Below are positions 32,824 to 40,391 of a stretch of DNA of 64,000 nt, in pieces. A program made the position numbers and the translations under genes. Every line of letters begins with the position of its first letter. Position 1 is the first letter of the stretch. This DNA is from DASSFZ01 sp035283185. Its GTDB lineage: Bacteria > Chloroflexota > Anaerolineae > Fen-1058. Under the pieces are notes generated by a model, which was given only the letters and a program-made list of their open reading frames with translations, ran no database searches and was not told the origin of the DNA. Where the stretch lies: the NCBI GenBank assembly GCA_035283185.1, contig DATEUJ010000226.1, forward strand, positions 62,001-126,000, written 5' to 3'.

Positions 32824-34209
32824 ATGGCATCACGAGCATTTGACCTCAACATCGAAGAAGTTCTAGAAAACTGGGAAGTTGAACACGCGATTCGAGAAGT
32901 CATCGCCAATGCTCTTGACGAGCAAATTCTTTCGAGAACCGCCGAGATTGAGATTACTAAAGGCAGGCAAGGCGATTGGCATATTCTAGATTTTGGACGC
33001 GGTCTCAGAATTGAGCATTTCACTCTGAACGAGAACCAAGAGAAACTGAACGCACCGTCGGGTGTCGTCGGTAAGTTTGGCGTGGGATTGAAAGACGCTC
33101 TCGCTACCTTCCATCGCAGAAACATTGGCGTCCTAGTTCGCTCTCCTCATGGTACATATCGCCTCAAGCAGGAACACAAGTACGGCTTTGACAATATCGT
33201 GACTTTACATGTCGAATTTGATGACACTCCAAACGATATGCGCGGCACAGAATTCGTTCTAAACGGCGTCACAGACGCGGACATGACGAAAGCCAAATCC
33301 CTGTTCCTGAAATTCTCTGGAGAAGAAATATTGGAGAGTAATGCGTATGGTCAGATACTGCGACGCAGGGGCGATACAGCCCGCGTGTATATCTTGGGGG
33401 TGTTTGCCAGTGAAGAACCTAACTTCCTGTTTTCGTACAACATCACAAGTCTGACAGACGCAATGAAGAAACGGCTCAACCGAGAACGGTTGAACGTGGG
33501 CAGAACAACTTACGCTGACAGAGTCAAAGCCATTCTCAAAAATGCCAAGAGCAAAGCCGTTGAATCACTACTGATTGAGCAGGTCGAAAAACGGTCAACT
33601 GGTGAACAATGCGACGAAATGGCGTGGATTGAGGTCAGCCAAATGGCTCTCAATCTCATGTATCAACAACGAAGGGTCGCGTATTTCACTGAAGAAGAAA
33701 TCCAAACAAGACCCAACATTTTGGATAACGTGAGAGCAGACGGCTATCAAGTCATGGTAATTACTGACCAACAGAAAGCCAAGTTAGAAACCCAAGCCCT
33801 TGCAGGCGGTCTGCAAGTTCGCACAGTGGAGACGTACGTTCAGGAGTACAACGCGAGTTTCCAATACAAGTTCATTGACCCACGAAATCTAACAAAGGAG
33901 GAACGGAGAATCCTCGAATTCACTCCGAAGATTCTCGCGTTAGTTGGACTTGCTGGTAGCCGCGTCCCAGATATACGCATTTCCGAAACGATGAGAGTTA
34001 CCGCCGATGATACCGACGGCGTGTGGGATTCTTCTATCCCAGCCATAGTTATCAAGCGTAGCAAACTTTCTTCTCTGCTCGGGTATGCGGCAACACTATT
34101 GCACGAACTTGGACATGCCACGACAGGCACGGTAGACGCGACGCGTGAGTTTGAGCATGTGCTAACGGACTATTTAGGCAAGACATCAATCGCGGCAATC
34201 AATCGTTAA
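32824..34209 (+). CDS. GHKL (Hsp90-like) ATPase fused to a C-terminal HExxH metallopeptidase
   Basis: 461 residues. The N-terminal Bergerat fold is clear: N-box REVIANALDE (24-33), G1 box LDFGRG (55-60), G2 box GKFGVGLKDA (83-92). A central helical region follows. Near the C-terminus LLHELGHATTG gives an HExxH zinc-peptidase motif (427-431) with Glu442/Glu444 as possible third ligand. I know no characterised protein with this pairing. GHKL switches with an attached effector are common in prokaryotic conflict systems, so a nucleotide-gated protease is a plausible inference. Clearly more AT-rich than the flanking genes; followed 79 bases later by a HEPN gene. No strong ribosome-binding site is visible. 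Confidence 0.75.
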   Translation: MASRAFDLNIEEVLENWEVEHAIREVIANALDEQILSRTAEIEITKGRQGDWHILDFGRGLRIEHFTLNENQEKLNAPSGVVGKFGVGLKDALATFHRRNIGVLVRSPHGTYRLKQEHKYGFDNIVTLHVEFDDTPNDMRGTEFVLNGVTDADMTKAKSLFLKFSGEEILESNAYGQILRRRGDTARVYILGVFASEEPNFLFSYNITSLTDAMKKRLNRERLNVGRTTYADRVKAILKNAKSKAVESLLIEQVEKRSTGEQCDEMAWIEVSQMALNLMYQQRRVAYFTEEEIQTRPNILDNVRADGYQVMVITDQQKAKLETQALAGGLQVRTVETYVQEYNASFQYKFIDPRNLTKEERRILEFTPKILALVGLAGSRVPDIRISETMRVTADDTDGVWDSSIPAIVIKRSKLSSLLGYAATLLHELGHATTGTVDATREFEHVLTDYLGKTSIAAINR

Positions 34210-34220
34210 GCCACAAACTG

Positions 34221-34233
34221 CGGAATGTCTGGA
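34221..34233 (+). repeat. Island motif copy 2
   Basis: CGGAATGTCTGGA, followed by GCACACA, between the ATPase and HEPN genes. Confidence 0.65.
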
Positions 34234-34288
34234 GCACACACTGACGAGTCAGGCAAATCGTTCGTCAAATTCACAGGATAGATGAGCC

Positions 34289-34897
34289 ATGGCATCGCAT
34301 ACTGCAAAAAGCCTATTTGACCTGAACATCCAAAGTGCTAAGGACAGCATTGCCCTTTATGATGCTATCGCTAAACTGAAACCCCAAGAGATGAATATTG
34401 ATTGGGTTCTCAGAGCAGCAGTCGTCTTTGCCGTATCGGCTCTAGACACCTATTTCCACGATAAGGTCAAATACAAGGTAGGGAAGTATGACCTTGGAAA
34501 TCTTCCCCCTGCACTAGCGCGTTTTGAAATTCAAATCAGAGCATTGAGTTCGTGGGACCAAGCCAGACGAAAGGGAAATGTACTACGCAACTGGGTGACG
34601 GACGACCTAGCCACGCGACCTTTGCAGTCCCCAACCGCGATAGCTGAAGCACTCAAATTAGGTGGGATAGAGAATCTCTGGGACACAATCGAACCCGACA
34701 AGAACAAAAAGAACGTTTTGTTGAAGGAACTCAATCTGTTGATACAACGCAGAAACCAGATTTCCCACGAGGGGGATAGAATGACATCTCGCCGAAGTGG
34801 AAAAATACTGAGACGGATTGACCGTGCCCAGGTTGAGTCATGGATGACCTTCGTTGAGAGTCTGGTTCAGAGAGTCGAAAAAGCTTTTTCAGGTTAG
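34289..34897 (+). CDS. HEPN-domain protein, RiboL-PSP-HEPN-like (putative RNase)
   Basis: 202 residues, mostly helical. The HEPN catalytic motif RxxxxH is present as R155-N-Q-I-S-H160 followed by EGD (RRNQISHEGD). AVSALDTYFHDKV near residue 50 and an L-rich helix before the motif resemble the RiboL-PSP-HEPN group. HEPN proteins with this motif are usually metal-independent RNases in toxin or defence systems. The N-terminus carries FDLNI (10-14), also found at residues 6-10 of the upstream ATPase. Together the genes look like an operon of sensor/protease plus RNase. Confidence 0.72.
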   Translation: MASHTAKSLFDLNIQSAKDSIALYDAIAKLKPQEMNIDWVLRAAVVFAVSALDTYFHDKVKYKVGKYDLGNLPPALARFEIQIRALSSWDQARRKGNVLRNWVTDDLATRPLQSPTAIAEALKLGGIENLWDTIEPDKNKKNVLLKELNLLIQRRNQISHEGDRMTSRRSGKILRRIDRAQVESWMTFVESLVQRVEKAFSG

Positions 34898-34940
34898 TTC
34901 AGAGTTCAATCTTATGCTCACTGCTAGTAAGACTACCTGA

Positions 34941-34951
34941 GAATGTCTGGA
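34941..34951 (+). repeat. Island motif copy 3
   Basis: GAATGTCTGGA followed by GACACACGC, just downstream of the HEPN gene. Confidence 0.6.
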
Positions 34952-34958
34952 GACACAC

Positions 34959-35027
34959 GCACACCGACAACGGCGGGGTGGCTTGTGATTGGAAGGTACT
35001 TTCAATTCGTCCGCCGTTGCGGTGTGC
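34959..35027 (+). other. Large imperfect hairpin at the right island edge
   Basis: GCACACCGACAACGGCGG (34959-34976) pairs with CCGCCGTTGCGGTGTGC (35011-35027) with a single bulged base. The 34-base loop itself holds an imperfect ATTGGAAG/CTTTCAAT pair. Could be a terminator, a recombination/attachment site or a mobile-element end. The remaining bases up to 35156 hold no gene I can support. Confidence 0.6.
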
Positions 35028-35156
35028 TACGGCGTTCTGCGTCAAAAACAGTGAAGGGACAACACGAGGTTGCGGTGAGGCGCTAAACTATCACTGGCTT
35101 GGCGCGCATCGAGGCATTCACCAGGTTCGAGAGAAACTCACTGGCGCGAGGAAAGT

Positions 35157-36758
35157 ATGTCAGACAAGTTTCGCGAAGTGATTTTGGAATCAGGCATCGC
35201 CGTTAGACCCGTGTACGGGCCGGAAGACCTGGAGGGGATCGACCCGGCGCGCGACATCGGCCAGCCGGGCGAGTTCCCGTTCACGCGCGGCATCCATCCG
35301 CTGATGTACCGCGCCCGCCCGTGGACGATGCGCCAGTACGCCGGCTTCGGCGCGCCGGCGGAGACAAACGAGCGCTTCAAGTTTCTGATCGCCAACGGGC
35401 AGAACGCGCTCAACGTCGCGTTTGACCTGCCGACGCAGATGGGGTTGGACTCCGACGATCCGCTGGCCGAAGGCGAAATCGGTCGGGTCGGGATGGCGGT
35501 CGATACGCTGGCCGATATGGAGGTGGCATTCGAGGGCATCCCGATCGACAAGATCAGCGTCTCGCTCACGATCAACGCCGTCGCCGCACCGATCATGGCG
35601 ATGTACTTCGTCGTCGCCGAGCGGCACGGCCTCCCGCTCACCGACGTTCGCGGGACTGCGCAGAACGACATCCTCAAGGAATACATCGGGCGCGGCGCGT
35701 GGATTTTCCCGGTCGAGCCGGCCATCCGCCTGATCGGCGACACGATCGAGTTCTGCGCGCGGCATGCGCCGAAATATTACCCAGTCAGCGTGTGCGGCTA
35801 TCACATTCGCGAATCGGGCGCGAACCCGGTGCAGGAGATCGCCTATGCCTACTGCATCGCCCGCGCTTACATTCGCGAAGGATTGAAGCGTGGACTGCAC
35901 GTCGACGATTTCGCCGAGCGCATCTCGTTCAACTTCGACATCTTCGGCAACCTGTTCGAGCAGGTGGCGAAGTTCCGCGCCGCGCGGCGGCTGTGGGCGA
36001 AGCTGCTCCGGGACGAGTTCGGCGCGCAGAAGCCCGGCTCGATGCAGATGAAGATGATTGCGGGCGGCGGCGGCGGCGGGCTGACGATCGAGGAGCCGGA
36101 GAACAACATTGTGCGCGGGGCGTACTATGCGCTGATCTCGGCGCTGTCCGGCGCACAGACGATGGCGCTATGCTGCTACGACGAAGCCTACACGATTCCG
36201 ACCGAAAAAGCGTCGCTGATTTCGCTGCGGACGATGCAGATTCTGGCTGAAGAGATGGGCCTGTGCGACACGGTCGATCCTTTGGCCGGCTCGTACTATG
36301 TCGAATGGCTGACGAACGAGATGGAGAGGCGCATCGTCGCCGAGATGCAGCGCGTCGACGACGAGATGGGCGGCATCGTGCGCGCGGTGAGCGAGGGCGC
36401 GGTGCAGCGCGAGGTGGCGCACCAGGCGCTGAATGTCGAGCAGGGTATTCAGCAAGGGACGATCCCCAAGATCGGCGTGAATCGCTATCGGTTGGAGGAC
36501 GAGCAGCGTGACGTGCAATTGCACGAGTACCGGTCGGAACAGGCGCAGGAATCGATCCGGCGGACGAACGAGGTGCGCGCCAGCCGCGATGCGCAGGCGG
36601 TGGCAGCCGCGCTGGCGAAAGTGCGCGACGCGGCGTCGAGCGGTCAGAACGTGATGCCCGCGATGATGGACGCGGTGCGCGCGTACGCGACGCTGGGCGA
36701 GATCACCCAGACGTTGAAGCAGGTCTTCGGCGTGTTTCGAGAACCGGTGCGGCTGTAG
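35157..36758 (+). CDS. Methylmalonyl-CoA-type mutase large (catalytic) subunit
   Basis: 533 residues, lacking the B12 domain, which is the separate gene at 31413. It catalyses a cobalamin-dependent carbon-skeleton rearrangement of an acyl-CoA. Motifs: RPWTMRQYAGFG, NVAFDLPTQMGLDSD, VSLTINAVAA, GTAQNDILKEYIGRG, CGYHIRESG and the C-terminal DPLAGSYYVEWLT. The Tyr of RQYAGF is the methylmalonyl-CoA mutase residue (isobutyryl- and 2-hydroxyisobutyryl-CoA mutases carry Phe or Ile there), so I favour methylmalonyl-CoA. Ribosome-binding site GAGGAAAG before the ATG. Confidence 0.88.
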   Translation: MSDKFREVILESGIAVRPVYGPEDLEGIDPARDIGQPGEFPFTRGIHPLMYRARPWTMRQYAGFGAPAETNERFKFLIANGQNALNVAFDLPTQMGLDSDDPLAEGEIGRVGMAVDTLADMEVAFEGIPIDKISVSLTINAVAAPIMAMYFVVAERHGLPLTDVRGTAQNDILKEYIGRGAWIFPVEPAIRLIGDTIEFCARHAPKYYPVSVCGYHIRESGANPVQEIAYAYCIARAYIREGLKRGLHVDDFAERISFNFDIFGNLFEQVAKFRAARRLWAKLLRDEFGAQKPGSMQMKMIAGGGGGGLTIEEPENNIVRGAYYALISALSGAQTMALCCYDEAYTIPTEKASLISLRTMQILAEEMGLCDTVDPLAGSYYVEWLTNEMERRIVAEMQRVDDEMGGIVRAVSEGAVQREVAHQALNVEQGIQQGTIPKIGVNRYRLEDEQRDVQLHEYRSEQAQESIRRTNEVRASRDAQAVAAALAKVRDAASSGQNVMPAMMDAVRAYATLGEITQTLKQVFGVFREPVRL

Positions 36759-36804
36759 ACCCGGCATCCCCATGCCGGGAACCAGAGGGGCGAGGAAACC
36801 ATCT

Positions 36805-37938
36805 ATGGCGACGGGTGTCATGGCGCAGACCGGATCGCGCGCTGATGCGGCATGGCGCGTGCACAACTTCAACCCCGGCCCGGCCGTTTTGCCGCTGCCC
36901 GTGCTGGAGCAGGCGCGCGACGAGTTGCTCAACTATGACAGCAGCGGCATGTCGGTGCTGGAGATGAGCCATCGATCGCCGCAGTTCGAGGGCATCTTGG
37001 CTCGCGCGGAAGCCGATCTGCGCTCGCTGTTGAATATTCCCGACAACTACACCGTGTTGTTTCTGCAGGGTGGGGCGAGTTTGCAGTTTTCGATGGCGCC
37101 GATGAACCTGCGCGGGCCGGATCAGTCAGCCGACTACATCCTGACCGGCTCGTGGGCGAAGGCGGCGATCAAAGAAGCCGAGAAGGCGGGCCGCGTTCGC
37201 ACGGCTGGCTCGACGGAGTCGAGCAGCTTCAATTACATTCCTTCTCCGGCCGAGCTCGATCTGGATCCGCGGGCGGCCTATCTTCACTTCACCGCGAACG
37301 AAACGATCCATGGCGTCGAGTGGGCGGACGAACCGGAGCCGCCGCCTGGCGTGCCGCTCGTGTGCGACGCTTCGTCGGATATCGCCAGCCGGCCGATCGA
37401 CGTGTCGAAGTACGGGCTGATCTACGCGGGCGCGCAAAAGAACCTCGGGCCGGCAGGTGTGACGCTCGTCGTCATTCAAAACGACCTGCTGGATCGCGTC
37501 CCGTCGAAACTGGCAGTCATGCTCGATTACAAAGTGTTCGCCGAGAGCAAGTCGCTGCACAACACGCCGCCGTGCTTTTCCGTGTATCTGGTCGGGCTGG
37601 TGTTGCGCTGGCTGAAGGACATCGGCGGATTGGAGGCGATCGCTCGCCGCAACGAGGCGAAGGCCGGACTGGTTTACCAGGCGATCGATTCGAGCGGCGG
37701 CTTCTATCGCGGCCACGCGCAGCCCAACAGCCGCTCACGAATGAACGTGACGTTCCGCCTGCCGTCCGAAGACCTGGAGAAGAAATTTGCGAAACAAGCC
37801 GAGGCGGAGGGATTGGTTGGCCTCAAGGGACATCGCTCGGTGGGCGGGTTGCGCGCGTCGCTGTATAACGCTGTACCTATCGACGCCGCCAAGTCGCTCG
37901 TGGAGTTCATGGCCGAGTTTCAGCGAGTCAACGGATAG
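36805..37938 (+). CDS. serC: Phosphoserine aminotransferase
   Basis: 377 residues. It transaminates 3-phosphohydroxypyruvate to phosphoserine, the second step of serine synthesis. Family features: HNFNPGPAVLPLPVLEQA, MSVLEMSHRSPQFE, FLQGGASLQFSMAPMNL, DASSDIASRPIDVS, the PLP lysine in YAGAQKNLGPAG, and GLRASLYNAVP at the C-terminus. Start taken at 36805 after GAGGAAACC. Paired with serA downstream. Confidence 0.9.
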   Translation: MATGVMAQTGSRADAAWRVHNFNPGPAVLPLPVLEQARDELLNYDSSGMSVLEMSHRSPQFEGILARAEADLRSLLNIPDNYTVLFLQGGASLQFSMAPMNLRGPDQSADYILTGSWAKAAIKEAEKAGRVRTAGSTESSSFNYIPSPAELDLDPRAAYLHFTANETIHGVEWADEPEPPPGVPLVCDASSDIASRPIDVSKYGLIYAGAQKNLGPAGVTLVVIQNDLLDRVPSKLAVMLDYKVFAESKSLHNTPPCFSVYLVGLVLRWLKDIGGLEAIARRNEAKAGLVYQAIDSSGGFYRGHAQPNSRSRMNVTFRLPSEDLEKKFAKQAEAEGLVGLKGHRSVGGLRASLYNAVPIDAAKSLVEFMAEFQRVNG

Positions 37939-37940
37939 TC

Positions 37941-38010
37941 GTCAGTGATCAGTAATCAGTGACCAGTGATCAGTGACCACTAACCACTATCATTGGTCAA
38001 TGACCATTGT
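37941..38010. repeat. Family A array with a short inverted tail
   Basis: CAGTGATCAGTAATCAGTGA units, then ACCACTAACCACTATC and CAATGACCATTG. Confidence 0.75.
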
Positions 38011-38025
38011 TGTGTGGAGTCCACA

Positions 38026-38973
38026 ATGACACGCAAAATACTGGTTTCTGATAGCCTATCCGAAGACGGCATCGCCGTGCTCAGGACGGCTGGCGAGGTC
38101 ACGGTCAATCCGAAGATCACAGCGGATGAATTGCTGACCGCGCTGCCGGCGTATCATGCGCTCGTCGTCCGGTCGCGCACCAAGGTGACGGCCCGGGTCG
38201 TCGAGGCCGGGACGAATCTCAAGGTAATCGGGCGGGCCGGCGTCGGCGTGGACAACATCGACGTAGCGGCTGCCATCGCGCGCGGCGTTACCGTCGTCAA
38301 CAGCCCGCTGGCCGCCTCGGTCGCCGTCGCCGAGCATACGTTGGGCCTGATGCTGGCGCTGGCGCGCCAGATCCCGGCCGCCGATGCCTCGATGAAGCAG
38401 GGCAAATGGGAAAAGAGCGCCTTCATGGGCAGCGAGCTTTCCGGTAAAACGCTGGGGCTGCTGGGAATTGGGCGCATCGGCGCCGAAGTCGCGAGGCGGG
38501 CGGAAGCGTTCGGAATGATGGTGCTGGCCTACGATCCGTATCTTACCACTGAGGAAATCCGCGCTCGCAGGGCCGTGCCTGCTGCGTTTGACAAAGTGAT
38601 CGCCAAGTCTGACTACATCTCGCTGCACCTGCCGCTTACCGTGGAAACGCGTGGGCTAATCGGGCCAGAGCAGTTCGCCATGATGAAGCCGGGTGCGCGG
38701 TTAATCTGCGCGGCGCGTGGCGGCGTGGTCGACGAAGATGCGCTGCGCGCGGCGCTGGATTCCGGCATACTGGCCGGGGCGGCGCTCGACGTGTTCGCAG
38801 CGGAGCCGCCGCCGCCAGGGAGTATTGCAGCACATCCAAAGGTGATCGCTACGCCGCACATTGGCGCGCAGACGATAGAGGCTCAATCTTCCGCAGGGCT
38901 GATGACCGCCGAAGAGGTGTTGGCGGTGTTGAGGGGACAAGAGCCGCGTTGGAGGGTGACGAGCAATGAGTGA
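38026..38973 (+). CDS. serA: D-3-phosphoglycerate dehydrogenase, short form
   Basis: 315 residues: a D-2-hydroxyacid dehydrogenase with NAD motif LGLLGIGRIGAEVA, substrate Arg in GRAGVGVDNID and CAARGGVVDEDAL, and catalytic His in TPHIGAQT. Compared with full-length SerA it lacks the ASB and ACT regulatory domains, so feedback by serine in the usual way is unlikely. Adjacent serC supports the assignment over other hydroxyacid dehydrogenases. Confidence 0.85.
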   Translation: MTRKILVSDSLSEDGIAVLRTAGEVTVNPKITADELLTALPAYHALVVRSRTKVTARVVEAGTNLKVIGRAGVGVDNIDVAAAIARGVTVVNSPLAASVAVAEHTLGLMLALARQIPAADASMKQGKWEKSAFMGSELSGKTLGLLGIGRIGAEVARRAEAFGMMVLAYDPYLTTEEIRARRAVPAAFDKVIAKSDYISLHLPLTVETRGLIGPEQFAMMKPGARLICAARGGVVDEDALRAALDSGILAGAALDVFAAEPPPPGSIAAHPKVIATPHIGAQTIEAQSSAGLMTAEEVLAVLRGQEPRWRVTSNE

Positions 38974-39086
38974 GCAGTTATCAGTAATCAGTTGTCAGTA
39001 ATCAGTTATCGGTAATCAGTTATCAGTGATTAGTAACTACTGGTGACGGATGACTGATCACTGATCACTGTTCACTGATCACTATC
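38966..39086. repeat. Family A head-to-head heptamer array
   Basis: CAGTTATCAGTAATCAGTTG units, a centre GTAACTACTGGTGACGG, then ACTGATCACTGATCACTG units. Confidence 0.83.
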
Positions 39087-39099
39087 TGTATTGATCCGT

Positions 39100-40314
39100 A
39101 TGTCACTTTTTTCCGATCTGACCGTCCTATCTCTCGAGCAGGCGACGACACTGCCGTTTCTGACGCAGCGGCTGGCGCGCGAGGGCATGCGCGTGATTCG
39201 CCTCGAGCCGCCGGGGCGCGGCGATCCGAATCGCTACGTCGGGCGGGAGATCCTTGGCGAGCCGGGCATGGCGAGCTATTTCTTCGCCAACAACTGCGGC
39301 AAGCAGGCGATCACGCTGAACCTTGGAAAGCCGGAAGGCCGGGTCATCTTGCATAAGCTCATTGCGAAGTTGCCTGTCGACATCTTCGCCACAAACAATC
39401 GGCCATCGAGTTATGCCAAGCTCGGCATCGACTACGAGACTATCAAGACGATTCGACCGGAGACGATTTGGCTCGGCATCACAGGCTTCGGCCCGGACAG
39501 CGACGAAGCCGCTTACGATCCGGTTCTCCAGGCACGCGCCGGCTGGATGGAGCTGACCGGCGAGCCGGATGGCCCGCCGCTCGTGTTCGGCCTGCCGATG
39601 GTGGATCTGGGCGCGGCAGAGCACGCTTACGGCGCGCTGATGAAGGCGCTGTATCGCCGCGCAGTGACTCCTCTCTCCCGCGAAGCGGGGGAGGGGTTGG
39701 AGGTGGGGGCCGGCTCTCGCATCGACATCTCGATGTATCACTCGGCGCTGACCTGGATGGCCGGCCCGATCATGCTCACAGCGCTCGGCGAGCGAGTCAC
39801 GCGGCGCGGCAACACGCACCAGTTTTTCGCTCCCGTTTCCGTCTACCCGACGCGCGATGGGTACGTCTACATTGCCGTCGGCAACGATCGGCAGTGGGAA
39901 GCGATCACGCAACTGCCCGGCTTCGAGGGCCTGTCATCACCGGAGTACCAGCGCAATGCGGGCCGCATCGCCGACGTCGAGCAGTTGAATCAACGGATGT
40001 CCGATTGCACTCGAGCGATGATGTCTGACGATCTGATCACGGCACTCAATCGCATCGGCGTCCCAGTTGCCAGGGTGAACACGTTGAGCGATGTGTTAGC
40101 GGAGCCGCTCGCGCGCGATTCGCTCCTGCGCGTTCGCGACGATCGAACCGAAACCGAGCTTGTTCTCGCTCCCGTCGCCGAAGTGAACGATGGGACAGCC
40201 GCAACACTCTCGTTCCCTCCGCGGCTCGGCGAGCACAATGAGACGATTTACAAGGAAGTGCTGGGCTACAGGTGTGAGCGCTTGGCGGTGCTGCGTGCCC
40301 AGGGAGTGATTTAG
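39100..40314 (+). CDS. CaiB/BaiF-type (class III) CoA transferase
   Basis: 404 residues. Motifs of the family: YFFANNCGKQAITLNLGKPE, LVFGLPMVDLGAAEHAYGAL with the catalytic Asp, and FFAPVSVYPTRDGYVYIAVG. Moves CoA between carboxylic acids, for example succinate and an aromatic or ring-cleavage acid. Residues about 190-204 (TPLSREAGEGLEVGA) are encoded by a GC-rich palindromic repeat and sit in a loop. It precedes hyuA and hyuB. Confidence 0.85.
   Translation: MSLFSDLTVLSLEQATTLPFLTQRLAREGMRVIRLEPPGRGDPNRYVGREILGEPGMASYFFANNCGKQAITLNLGKPEGRVILHKLIAKLPVDIFATNNRPSSYAKLGIDYETIKTIRPETIWLGITGFGPDSDEAAYDPVLQARAGWMELTGEPDGPPLVFGLPMVDLGAAEHAYGALMKALYRRAVTPLSREAGEGLEVGAGSRIDISMYHSALTWMAGPIMLTALGERVTRRGNTHQFFAPVSVYPTRDGYVYIAVGNDRQWEAITQLPGFEGLSSPEYQRNAGRIADVEQLNQRMSDCTRAMMSDDLITALNRIGVPVARVNTLSDVLAEPLARDSLLRVRDDRTETELVLAPVAEVNDGTAATLSFPPRLGEHNETIYKEVLGYRCERLAVLRAQGVI
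39668..39712. repeat. Family H palindromic repeat in frame in the CoA transferase gene
   Basis: CTCCTCTCTCCCGCGAAGCG then GGGGAGGGGTTGGAGG; the reading frame passes through. Confidence 0.75.
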
Positions 40315-40388
40315 CGAATAGCAGATAGCAGATGGCGGATAGTTCGCGCTATCGGCTATCAGCCATCTGCCATCGGCAATCGGAGACT
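40315..40388. repeat. Family B variant, head to head
   Basis: ATAGCAGATAGCAGATGGCG units, then CTATCAGCCATCTGCCATCG units, ending at the hyuA start. Confidence 0.75.
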
Positions 40389-40391
40389 GGC

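Noticed and set aside
34978..35181. 67-codon frame after the HEPN gene
   Set aside because: It covers the hairpin, runs into the mutase gene and has no family resemblance or ribosome-binding site.
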